A stretch of 9,838 nucleotides of DNA from Noviherbaspirillum sp. (GTDB taxonomy: Bacteria > Pseudomonadota > Gammaproteobacteria > Burkholderiales > Burkholderiaceae), in assembly GCA_028292785.1 (NCBI GenBank), contig JAQGLQ010000373.1, positions 1 to 9,838 of the forward strand, read 5' to 3'. Numbering within the stretch: position 1 is the first letter of the stretch; each line of letters begins with the position of its first letter. Both the position numbers and the translations under genes were made by a program. Below are positions 1 through 6,353 of this stretch, in pieces. The notes beneath the pieces are model-generated. The model had not been told where the DNA came from and ran no database searches. It saw only the letters and a program-made list of their open reading frames with translations.

Positions 1-490
1 CAGCCGGCCGCCGCTGTCGTCGGACGGCTGCGTGGTCTTGACCAATCCTGATCTGCACAAGCTCAGCGCGTCAGTGGAGGTCGGCAAAACACCTATCGTC
101 ATCAGCGAGAATATCGAGTTCGTAAGCAAGGCGACATGGAATAGCGAAAGAAACGTCGCCGCGAAGCTGGTCGACGACTGGCGCCGCGATGCGGAGAGCC
201 TCAATGCGGCGGCGCTCATGGCAAATTATTCGCCGCGTTTCAGATCTGAACTCGGAGAAGATCTCGCGACCTGGTTTCCGAAACACCATCAGCTTTTCAG
301 CAGCGTAAAAAAACTGGCGGTCAAGATGCGTGACGTCAGTTCTTTTTTTTATCCGGGACGAGACGACCTTATCGTCAATACGTTTACGCAAGACGCATTC
401 GTCGGAGGCAGAAAGGCCTCGGTCCGCAAGCGTCAGTACTGGATAAAAGAAGGTGCGCAATGGAAGGTACTTTATGAAATCAATATCTGA
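1..490 (+). CDS. L,D-transpeptidase (YkuD family), C-terminal part, with NTF2-like tail domain
   Basis: Partial gene: the reading frame is open from base 2 and the true start lies upstream. The visible protein begins with SSDGCVVLTNPDL, which fits the catalytic [S/T]-x-G-C motif of YkuD-type L,D-transpeptidases; the nucleophilic Cys codon is at 29-31. These enzymes form 3-3 peptidoglycan cross-links or attach proteins to peptidoglycan in the periplasm. The stretch after it (SVEVGKTPIVI) looks like the end of the catalytic fold. The last ~105 residues, from VDDWRRDAESLN to QWKVLYEINI, have the pattern of an NTF2/SnoaL-like domain: a helix, an 'F...' central part and a final W-K-V-x-Y-E strand. 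I recall this combination from proteins named L,D-transpeptidase Cds6 family, but could not check it. The stop is TGA at 488-490, about 50 bases before an intrinsic terminator. An internal GTG at 32 is not the start, because it would cut off the active-site Cys. Confidence 0.82.
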   Translation, partial: SRPPLSSDGCVVLTNPDLHKLSASVEVGKTPIVISENIEFVSKATWNSERNVAAKLVDDWRRDAESLNAAALMANYSPRFRSELGEDLATWFPKHHQLFSSVKKLAVKMRDVSSFFYPGRDDLIVNTFTQDAFVGGRKASVRKRQYWIKEGAQWKVLYEINI

Positions 491-538
491 GTTGCAGAGC
501 TGCTGATTATCGCAATGCTCGGGCTTTACTTGTAAGCG

Positions 539-568
539 AAACGGCTGTCATGAAGACGGCCGTTTTTT
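539..568 (+). terminator. Intrinsic terminator of the L,D-transpeptidase gene
   Basis: An 11-bp stem (539-549 with 555-565, one G-U wobble) with loop ATGAA and a run of six T (563-568). It lies about 50 bases after the stop codon at 490, in the right orientation and distance to end that transcript. Confidence 0.9.
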
Positions 569-925
569 CAAGGTCTGGCGGCCACCGGTTAAAGACCGGA
601 ACGACTTGCAACTACGGTTACATGAGCACCGTCTCAATTCAAGTTGCGAGTGTCGAACGTGATGTGTGTCAAGGCGCATTGGCATCCGGCCACTACCATC
701 ACAATTTGGGACAAAACGCGAATTGCTCGTTCGACGGAACTTTGTGTCGCTGCAGGCGTCATTCATGACATGTCAACTTGATGACTAGTAACCGGGTGTT
801 CCTGGGTCATCTTTGCAAATTGGAAATTGCGCCCGTGGCTTCGTGTCCAGCGATGCCAATCCGTGCCCTGACGTTTTCAACGATACGTGCCATTCTGCAC
901 GGGACGACTCGTAAAGGTAAGTGAT
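569..925. other. Intergenic region without a convincing gene
   Basis: About 357 bases between the terminator and the next plus-strand gene. A 72-codon open frame beginning at 550 starts inside the terminator hairpin, has no ribosome binding site and has no composition I recognise, so I do not call it. Small structures seen are a 5-bp hairpin ccggt-taaag-accgg near 585-600, a 10-bp palindrome tgacatgtca at 766-775, and a GGAACTT box at 736-742 that could be an ECF/sigma-E -35 (see findings). No good sigma-70 promoter was found. Confidence 0.6.
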
Positions 926-1960
926 TTGACGGCACCTACGACACCGCCTGTAAATCCTGATCCGGGTGCGCGAGCGCAGCCTTACGCCGTGCCGTCCAGT
1001 GCTGCCGGACCGGAAGTGCAACCACCTTCAGCATATGCCGCTGCATCCATGGCGTCCTCTTCCTCGCCCAATCTACATGCATCCGATACATTCAGCAGCG
1101 CCATCGGCCATGCTGATCACGAACAGTATGCGCGGCAGACAGCGTGGTACCAGCGGGCGGCTGCCTCGACAGGCAACAGGTTTTCGCGCGTCATGCTGAT
1201 GGCAGGTGTTTTTGCGGTGGGTGCGGTCATGGGACTCGGCACGACATGGTGGATGAGCAAGGCGAGCAGCGCGCATCTGGCAGGGACGGCGATTCACAAA
1301 CTTGAACCAGTACACCAGGGCAGGGGATCGGCGCGCCACGGCGGTACTGCCGGTTCGCCCCGAATAGGTGCTGCAGGAATCAATCCCGCGGAACTGCCAT
1401 TTGATGGCAAGCCCACTGATGGGGTTCCGGCCGCAGCGCTTCCCCTCGCAGCCATCGCGGCGCAAGGCGACGAGCGCACTGGAGCGGGAATTCCAGCGCG
1501 TCCGGCTTCTGCCGGAACGCTACCGGCGGAGACCGCCGCGCCCGTCTTGCCTATGACTAAAAAGGATAATACCGCCGTCGCCAATGCCGTTGGTTCGAGC
1601 GGTGGCGACAATCCGATCGCACAGCCTGATACATCCAAGAAAAAGGCGGCAAGTGCTCCGTATCGGCCGCGTCCGCCAGCAACGGTCAAAGATCGCGATA
1701 TGGGACGCAGCAATCAGCAAGCCGCCGAACTGAAAACGAAGAATGGAAGCGAGCAGAGGGCGGACGCGTCGTCTGCAAGGACGCGTTATTCGGAAAGGAA
1801 GACCTCGGGAAATGCGCCGCTCTATGCAGCCAGCGGAGGCAGCAAGCGCCTCGCGGTCGCACGTTGCGAAAGCGCCAGCAATATCTTCGCTCGTGAGCGG
1901 TGCAAATGGCAACTTTGCAACGGCAGCTGGGGCAAGAATGGTTGTCCGTCCTACGACTGA
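926..1960 (+). CDS. Uncharacterised single-pass membrane protein with C-terminal four-cysteine motif
   Basis: I do not recognise the family. The preferred start is TTG at 926, because AAAGG at 913-917 sits 8 bases upstream; the in-frame GTG at 887 has no ribosome binding site. The product is 344 residues. Residues 1-~80 are rich in Pro, Ala and Ser and probably cytoplasmic. Residues ~89-110 form one transmembrane helix (RVMLMAGVFAVGAVMGLG) with closely spaced glycines, G99, G103 and G105, that could pack against a partner. Residues ~115-305 are low-complexity (Ala, Gly, Pro, Lys, Thr) and probably a disordered periplasmic linker; the orientation is inferred from the signal-anchor position. 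The last 31 residues are different: C314-x11-C326-x4-C331-x8-C340, with a dense aromatic/glycine segment (CNGSWGKNGCPSYD). That suggests a small disulfide-stabilised or metal-binding tail. The gene is monocistronic, flanked by terminators at 539-568 and 2026-2054. Alternatives: a peptidoglycan-associated or stress-related envelope protein. The coding call is good; function is unknown. Confidence 0.72.
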   Translation: MTAPTTPPVNPDPGARAQPYAVPSSAAGPEVQPPSAYAAASMASSSSPNLHASDTFSSAIGHADHEQYARQTAWYQRAAASTGNRFSRVMLMAGVFAVGAVMGLGTTWWMSKASSAHLAGTAIHKLEPVHQGRGSARHGGTAGSPRIGAAGINPAELPFDGKPTDGVPAAALPLAAIAAQGDERTGAGIPARPASAGTLPAETAAPVLPMTKKDNTAVANAVGSSGGDNPIAQPDTSKKKAASAPYRPRPPATVKDRDMGRSNQQAAELKTKNGSEQRADASSARTRYSERKTSGNAPLYAASGGSKRLAVARCESASNIFARERCKWQLCNGSWGKNGCPSYD

Positions 1961-2025
1961 TTCAAACATTCAGGCCCGAATTTTTTGACTCTACATTCCA
2001 GCATCGGCGGCTGGAGCAGAAAGCA

Positions 2026-2054
2026 AAAAGCCCAGTCTTGTGGACTGGGCTTTT
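2026..2054. terminator. Bidirectional intrinsic terminator between the orphan gene and tRNA-Lys
   Basis: A perfect 12-bp stem (2026-2037 with 2043-2054) around loop TTGTG. T-runs lie on the 3' side on both strands: TTTT at 2051-2054 for the plus strand and five T (complement of 2025-2029) for the minus strand. It serves the converging orphan gene and the tRNA-Lys transcript. Confidence 0.9.
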
Positions 2055-2062
2055 CTTATTTC

Positions 2063-2138
2063 TGGTAGGCCGTGCGGGACTCGAACCTGCGACCAACGGA
2101 TTAAAAGTCCGCTGCTCTACCAACTGAGCTAACGACCC
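2063..2138 (-). tRNA. tRNA-Lys(UUU)
   Basis: A 76-nt cloverleaf including the encoded 3' CCA (2063-2065). The minus strand begins GGGTCGTTAGCTCAG and has the D-arm GCTCAGTTGGTAGAGC. The anticodon stem CGGA/TCCG encloses loop CTTTTAA, so the anticodon is TTT (plus-strand 2103-2105), and a T-arm GTTCGAGTC follows. The acceptor stem GGGTCGT/ACGGCCT closes with a G1-U72 wobble and has a second wobble at U4-G69. It sits immediately after the tol-pal-cpoB cluster; in E. coli a tRNA-Lys/Val cluster also follows ybgF, so the position is a conserved one. Confidence 0.97.
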
Positions 2139-2148
2139 GAAGACCAAG

Positions 2149-2178
2149 ATTATATAGATTCCTGATGCAATCTGTCAA
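2149..2178 (-). promoter_or_regulatory. Sigma-70 promoter of tRNA-Lys
   Basis: On the minus strand, TTGACA (complement of 2173-2178) and TATAAT (complement of 2149-2154) are separated by 18 bases, with both hexamers at perfect consensus. The tRNA 5' end (2138) lies 10 bases after the -10 box, giving a leader of only a few bases. The -35 hexamer lies inside a 7-bp inverted repeat, AATCTGT-N3-ACAGATT (2169-2185). I see no intrinsic terminator between the cpoB stop (2357) and this promoter, so operon read-through into the tRNA is possible. Confidence 0.85.
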
Positions 2179-2356
2179 ACAGATTAGTAGGCCGTCAATG
2201 AAACACTGTCATCAATGTGCCGGCACTCGCATGCGCGAATGCACCTGACTGGGAAGGCGAATACAGCATGTCGCAACCGCGTCTCATGATGACGGTTTTC
2301 ATCTCCTTGGCGCGAAGTCCCGCTCGGTCGGCAGGATCAATCGCGATGCAGCCTGT

Positions 2357-3112
2357 TTATTTCAATGCGACCAGACGTTCTTTCGCGGTCTGCGAAGCAG
2401 GTGCATCGGGGTACTGCGCAACCAGGGTTTCAAGCGTTTTTTTCGCCGCGACCCGATCCTTCAGTTCCATCTGGCAGCTGGCAATATTCAACAACGCATC
2501 CGCAGCCTTCGGGCTGTCCGCGTATTTCTGAACGACCACCTGTTGCGCAGCGATCGCATTGCGGTAGTCGCGCAGTGCGTAATAGGTATTGCCCAGCCAG
2601 TACTGCGCGGACGGCGACAGGCCCGACTGCGGGTAGCGCCGCAGAAAATCGGCGAACGACTCGCTGGCATTTTTGTAATCAGCCGCCCGGAAGAAGGCCA
2701 GCGCCGCATCATAGGATCGCTGCTCGCCCTGTTCGACGCTGACTTCCTTGCCGTCGATCGTGACGGTTTGCGGTTCCAGCTTCCGAATCCGATTATCCAG
2801 ATCGACGTAGAAATCCTTCTGGCGACGCTGCGTATTCGACAGTTCGTTGGTCAGCACCTCGATTTGGCCGCGGAGCTTGGCGATCTCTTGGCGCAACTGC
2901 TCGTTCTGGTTATGAAGGTCGAGATTGTTGGATTTGTCCGCCTTTGCATTGACTTCGCTCTGCATGTTGGCGAGCCTCGCCCGGAGGTCGAGAATTGCCT
3001 TGCGCGCTTCGTCATCTTCGAAGAGTGCGGCGTTGGCATGCAGGGGAATCCATGAACAGGCAGCCAGAAGTGCTGCCGCGATCGACGATCGGATGTGTTT
3101 GTTCATGGTCAT
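2357..3112 (-). CDS. cpoB: CpoB (YbgF), Tol-associated cell division coordinator
   Basis: Periplasmic protein that in E. coli links the Tol machine to PBP1B-LpoB and coordinates peptidoglycan synthesis with outer-membrane constriction. 251 residues from an ATG overlapping the pal stop by one base (TGATG); a second ATG two codons on (3104-3106) is an equally good start, while the TTG at 3115 is less likely. A signal peptide ends at about HANA-28 before ALFEDD. Residues ~35-112 form a Gln/Lys/Glu-rich coiled coil (the trimerisation domain, including LRQEIAKLRGQIEVL). Residues ~132-251 form TPR-like helical repeats: YDAALAFFRAADY, SAQYWLGNTYYALRDY, ADALLNIASCQMEL. Length and domain order are normal for the family. 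Oddity: the signal peptide also contains LAAC (16-19), which resembles a lipobox. It is the last protein gene of the tol-pal operon, followed by tRNA-Lys. Confidence 0.95.
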   Translation of the reverse strand: MTMNKHIRSSIAAALLAACSWIPLHANAALFEDDEARKAILDLRARLANMQSEVNAKADKSNNLDLHNQNEQLRQEIAKLRGQIEVLTNELSNTQRRQKDFYVDLDNRIRKLEPQTVTIDGKEVSVEQGEQRSYDAALAFFRAADYKNASESFADFLRRYPQSGLSPSAQYWLGNTYYALRDYRNAIAAQQVVVQKYADSPKAADALLNIASCQMELKDRVAAKKTLETLVAQYPDAPASQTAKERLVALK

Positions 3113-3648
3113 CAATAGACGATGTCTGAACGCCGGTTCTCGGCGAACGCGGCTTCATCGCTGCCCAGCGCTTTCGGCTTTTCCTCGCCGAGCGAAACAG
3201 CTTCCATCTGGGATTCCGGCACGCCCAGCAGCGACAGCGATCTGCGTACGGCTTCGGCGCGCTTCTGTCCGAGGGCGAGATTATATTCCCGCCCGCCGCG
3301 CTCGTCGGTGTTGCCCTGGATGATGATCTTGCGGCCACGATTGGTGGCGAGATATCTTGCATGCGCTTCGAGGACCGGCTTGAATTCATCCTTGACGATA
3401 AAGCTGTCGTAATCGAAGTAGATGCTGCGCTTGGCGAGGATGCCCTTTGGATCGTTCAGCGGATCGGACGATTGCGCGGAAACCGGGGCAATCGTGCGCG
3501 TATCCGAAGTGGCGCCGGTCGCGCCAGCGACCGGGACGCCGCTGCGTTCTTCGACTTTGGCCTTGTCATCGAGCTTGACCGAAGATGCGCAAGCGGTGAG
3601 CAACACAGCGCTTGCGAGGACGATGGATAAATTGGTGATAGGACGCAT
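3112..3648 (-). CDS. pal: Pal, peptidoglycan-associated outer-membrane lipoprotein
   Basis: Outer-membrane lipoprotein that binds the meso-diaminopimelate peptide of peptidoglycan through its OmpA-like domain. It exchanges between TolB and the cell wall during constriction. 178 residues, close to the usual length. The signal peptide ends in lipobox LTAC with acylated Cys20. Position +2 is Ala, not Asp, so Lol export to the outer membrane is expected. A linker of about 50 residues leads to the OmpA domain (~72-178): RSIYFDYDSF, then NTDERGGREYNLALGQKRA with the expected peptide-binding Asp115 and Arg130 (15 apart, as in OmpA proteins), and the C-terminal NRRSDIVY. A strong Shine-Dalgarno AAGGAG (complement of 3656-3661) stands 7 bases before the ATG. 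The gap to tolB is 41 bases, the widest between tolQ and cpoB; the strong independent ribosome site fits the high abundance of Pal. Its stop overlaps the cpoB start. Confidence 0.98.
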   Translation of the reverse strand: MRPITNLSIVLASAVLLTACASSVKLDDKAKVEERSGVPVAGATGATSDTRTIAPVSAQSSDPLNDPKGILAKRSIYFDYDSFIVKDEFKPVLEAHARYLATNRGRKIIIQGNTDERGGREYNLALGQKRAEAVRRSLSLLGVPESQMEAVSLGEEKPKALGSDEAAFAENRRSDIVY

Positions 3649-3689
3649 TGGAATTCTCCTTATGAGGGCGCTAAGTCATTAAAACAGCA

Positions 3690-4961
3690 TTATTTCATGA
3701 ACGGACCCCAGGTCGGCTCGCGAATGTCGCCGGCCTGGGTGGTCAGGCGATGCTTCACGCGTCCGTCGACCGACACGACTGCGAGCGATCCTCGCCGGCC
3801 CGAATCGGTTGCATACATGATGTATTTGCCATTCGGGGAAAAGCTGGGCGACTCATCCTTGGCGGTGTCGGACAGGCGCTGCTCCTGGCCATTCGCCAGG
3901 TCCAGCGCATAAAGCTGGAAGCGGCCATCGCGACGTGAAATGTAGGCTAGCGTCTTGCCATCCGGGGAAACCCGCGGGCTGATGTTGTAGCTGCCATTGA
4001 ACGTGACGCGCTGCGGCTCGCCGCCGGCCGCGCTCATCTTGTAAATTTGCGGGCCGCCGCTGCGGTCGCTGGTGAAATAGATGGACTGTCCATCAGCCGA
4101 GAACTGCGGTTCGGTATCAATGCCGTTGGTGTTGGTGAGACGGCGCAGACCGCTGCCGTCGGCATTCACGATGTAGGCCTGGGTGAGGCCGTCGCGCGAG
4201 AGGGCAAGCGCGAGTTTCGAACCGTCGGGCGACCATGACGGAGCGGAATTGCTGCCTTTGTAATTGGCGATGACGGTGCGCTGGCGGTTGACGAGATTCT
4301 GCACATAGACGATCGGCTTTTTCTGCTCGAACGAAACATAAGCGACCTTCGTGCCGTCCGGTGACCAGGCCGGCGAGATGATCGGTTCGTTCGAGCGCAG
4401 CGCAATCTGCGTGCCCTCGCCGTCGGCATCGGCGACTTCGAGCCGATACTCGTTGCCGATCTTGGTAACGTAAGCAATACGTGTGGAGAACGCACCGCGC
4501 ACGCCAATCAGCTTTTCATAGATGTCATCCGCGATCCTGTGCGCGGACACGCGCAGGCGGTCCGGCCCGGCCGCCTGACTGAAGCCCGACAGCTGCGCCG
4601 ACTTCAGCGTATCCAGCAGTCGGTAGCGGACATCGAAGCGGCCGTCGGCCAGACGCTGCACGCTGCCGACCACCAGCGCATCCGCGCCGCGCGATTGCCA
4701 CTCGGTGAAATTGACCGGCGTGGTTTCCGTCATGACGTTGCCGGTATCGATGATCTTGAAGTAGCCGCTGCGCTCGAGGTCGGCCTTGATGATCCCGCTG
4801 ATCTGCTGCGGCGAAAGGGATTCGTCGCCGAAAGCCGCGATCGCGATAGGAATCTGGTTTGCGCCGACACCCGACGTTTCGACTCTCAGCTGCGCATGGG
4901 CGAATGTGCCGATGCATAGGCAAAGCGCTACAAGTCCTCGAAGAAAAAAGGTTTTGATCAT
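3690..4961 (-). CDS. tolB: TolB, periplasmic beta-propeller of the Tol-Pal system
   Basis: Soluble periplasmic protein that binds Pal, and TolA through its mature N-terminus; it releases Pal when TolA pulls. 423 residues, normal for the family. The signal peptide ends at AHA-23, giving a mature start QLRVETSG; this segment corresponds to the E. coli TolA-binding strand. Residues ~35-155 are the alpha/beta N-terminal domain ([33 protein letters not shown]). Residues ~160-423 form the six-bladed propeller, with PD40/TolB repeats visible as [15 protein letters not shown] (197-210), [14 protein letters not shown] (240-253), [16 protein letters not shown] (284-299), [16 protein letters not shown] (328-343) and [16 protein letters not shown] (371-386); the sixth blade closes with EPTWGPF. 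The start ATG lies 6 bases after the tolA stop, with only a weak AAGGA-like site 12 bases upstream, so translation is probably coupled to tolA. Confidence 0.98.
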   Translation of the reverse strand: MIKTFFLRGLVALCLCIGTFAHAQLRVETSGVGANQIPIAIAAFGDESLSPQQISGIIKADLERSGYFKIIDTGNVMTETTPVNFTEWQSRGADALVVGSVQRLADGRFDVRYRLLDTLKSAQLSGFSQAAGPDRLRVSAHRIADDIYEKLIGVRGAFSTRIAYVTKIGNEYRLEVADADGEGTQIALRSNEPIISPAWSPDGTKVAYVSFEQKKPIVYVQNLVNRQRTVIANYKGSNSAPSWSPDGSKLALALSRDGLTQAYIVNADGSGLRRLTNTNGIDTEPQFSADGQSIYFTSDRSGGPQIYKMSAAGGEPQRVTFNGSYNISPRVSPDGKTLAYISRRDGRFQLYALDLANGQEQRLSDTAKDESPSFSPNGKYIMYATDSGRRGSLAVVSVDGRVKHRLTTQAGDIREPTWGPFMK

Positions 4962-4967
4962 GGTAGG

Positions 4968-5909
4968 TTACTGGTCCTTGGGTCTGTGAATGCCGATAAA
5001 ACTGGATGGTACAGCACCTGATTTATCCTTTGGAAAGGGCTGTGATTTCTCGATGGCTCTTCTGACGGCTTCATCGAAGCCCGGCACCCCGGAAGATTTT
5101 GTCTTGCGCATACCGGCTACCGAACCGTCCGGCAGCAGATCAACGACATATTCGACGGCGGGATTCCCGGACAGCTCATCGGCGCCGTTGTAATTGATGT
5201 TCGACTTGATCTTCGCGCCGACGCGTTGCGCGTAGCTGGCGTCGCCGCGGCTGCCCTGGGACCGGGCCGCATCTCCCGATCCGCCCGTGCCTGTCACGCC
5301 GCCGGTGATGCGGCGCATTTCTTCATCGCGGACCTTGGCCAGGGCCTGTGTCTCGGCTTCGTCCTGGAGCCGTTTCTTTTCAGCCGCGGCTTTTTTCGCT
5401 GCCTCTTCCTTTTTCTTGGCCAGTTTTTCTTCTTCCGCCTTCTTCTGCCGCGCCAGACGTTCTTCTTCGATTTTCTTCAGCTTGGCCTGCCGTTCTTCCT
5501 CGGCCTTCTGCTTCTGCTTTGCGAGGCGTTCCTCTTCCAGCCGCTCTTGCCGTTTCGCCTCTTCGCGCGCCTTGCGCTTTTTCTCCTGTTCGAGCGCGAT
5601 GTCCGGTTGCTTCTCCGGCTGCTTGACCACCGGTGGTTGGGGTCGGGCGACTGGCGGCGGTGGAACTTCCCGCTGCGGCGTCTCCTTGACGACGGGTTTC
5701 GGTTCCGGTTCGGGTTCAGGCGGCCGCGGCGCCGCTTCGCGCACTTGCGGGCTCCAGACTTCCGCCTCGATGGTTGCGGGAGTTTCGTTCTGCCAGCGTA
5801 TGCCGATCCAGAAAAAGACGAGCAGCGCGATATGCACCAGAGCGGCCAGCGTGATCGCGCGCCAGCGCCCTGGTTCTTTCGGTACGGTGTAGGGAGTTGC
5901 GTCTGTCAT
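4968..5909 (-). CDS. tolA: TolA, inner-membrane-anchored force transducer
   Basis: Spans the periplasm and carries proton-motive force from TolQ-TolR to TolB/Pal. 313 residues, shorter than the 421 of E. coli. Domain I has one membrane helix at ~18-38. A Pro/Glu/Lys linker follows (59-104), then a charged helical domain II (~105-200) with four near-repeats of EEERLAxQKKA (11-12 residues, ~126-170), then a Gly-rich hinge ITGGVTGTGGSG (201-212). Domain III is TonB-like (~226-306): SYAQRVGAKIKSNI, AVEYVVDLLPDGSV, GFDEAVRRAI. Domain III has no cysteine pair, unlike my recollection of E. coli TolAIII. In the membrane helix His26 aligns with the conserved His of the SHLS motif, but the Ser, Leu and second Ser positions read Ala22, Phe33 and Ile37. 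The start lies 6 bases after the tolR TAG, with no clear Shine-Dalgarno, which suggests coupling. Confidence 0.96.
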   Translation of the reverse strand: MTDATPYTVPKEPGRWRAITLAALVHIALLVFFWIGIRWQNETPATIEAEVWSPQVREAAPRPPEPEPEPKPVVKETPQREVPPPPVARPQPPVVKQPEKQPDIALEQEKKRKAREEAKRQERLEEERLAKQKQKAEEERQAKLKKIEEERLARQKKAEEEKLAKKKEEAAKKAAAEKKRLQDEAETQALAKVRDEEMRRITGGVTGTGGSGDAARSQGSRGDASYAQRVGAKIKSNINYNGADELSGNPAVEYVVDLLPDGSVAGMRKTKSSGVPGFDEAVRRAIEKSQPFPKDKSGAVPSSFIGIHRPKDQ

Positions 5910-5915
5910 AAAGCG

Positions 5916-6353
5916 CTATTGTTTGGTCGCCAGCCCTACGCGGTTTATCCCGAGTTTCTTGGCCTCGGACAGCACCTGGATCACTTCATCGTACTTGATG
6001 TCCTTGTCCGCGGAGATCATCACCGGCAGGTCGCGCGCGTCGTGCAGAGCGCGCAATTTCTGGATCAAGGCGGCGCGGTTTGCCGCTTTCTCCGGCTGCG
6101 CGCCGCCGCTTTTCTGACCGTTGACGCCGATCGTCGCGGTGGTGTCCGGCTTCAGGACGATCTGAATGTATTCGGTCGGCGGCAGCGCCGACTTGGCTGC
6201 GTTGGGCAGGTTGATCACACCGGGATTGGTGAGCGGCGCGGCCACCATGAAAATCACCAGCAGCACCAGCATGACGTCGATGTACGGCACGACGTTGATC
6301 TCGGATTTGAATTTGCGCGAGCGCCCGCCGCGCATGGAGCCTTGATTCGCCAT
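5916..6353 (-). CDS. tolR: TolR, motor subunit (ExbD/TolR family)
   Basis: Inner-membrane protein that forms the TolQ5-TolR2 proton-driven motor and contacts peptidoglycan from the periplasmic side. 145 residues, normal size. The basic N-terminus (RGGRSRKFKSEINVVP) is cytoplasmic. One membrane helix (~24-43) follows, starting YIDVMLVLLVIFMVAAPL; Asp26 is the conserved proton-carrying acidic residue (E. coli Asp23). The periplasmic domain (~45-145) has the ExbD/TolR pattern LPNAAKS, LPVMISADKDIKYDEVIQVL and INRVGLAT near the end. Its ATG overlaps the tolQ stop by one base (TGATG), so the two motor subunits are translationally coupled. Confidence 0.98.
   Translation of the reverse strand: MANQGSMRGGRSRKFKSEINVVPYIDVMLVLLVIFMVAAPLTNPGVINLPNAAKSALPPTEYIQIVLKPDTTATIGVNGQKSGGAQPEKAANRAALIQKLRALHDARDLPVMISADKDIKYDEVIQVLSEAKKLGINRVGLATKQ

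Noticed and set aside
550..768. A 72-codon plus-strand open frame
   Set aside because: It starts within the terminator hairpin, lacks a ribosome site and has no recognisable composition or domain.
766..775. 10-bp palindrome tgacatgtca
   Set aside because: Short, isolated and not placed against a promoter; expected by chance at this length.
1294..1969. Two overlapping minus-strand open frames (139 and 149 codons) opposite the orphan gene
   Set aside because: The plus strand has the ribosome site, the membrane helix, the Cys-rich tail and matching terminators; the minus-strand frames are GC-driven shadows.
2195..2302. A 35-codon minus-strand frame (MKTVIMRRGCDMLYS...) just after cpoB
   Set aside because: AAGGAG directly abuts the ATG with zero spacing, too close for normal initiation, and nothing in the peptide suggests a gene; conservation would be needed.
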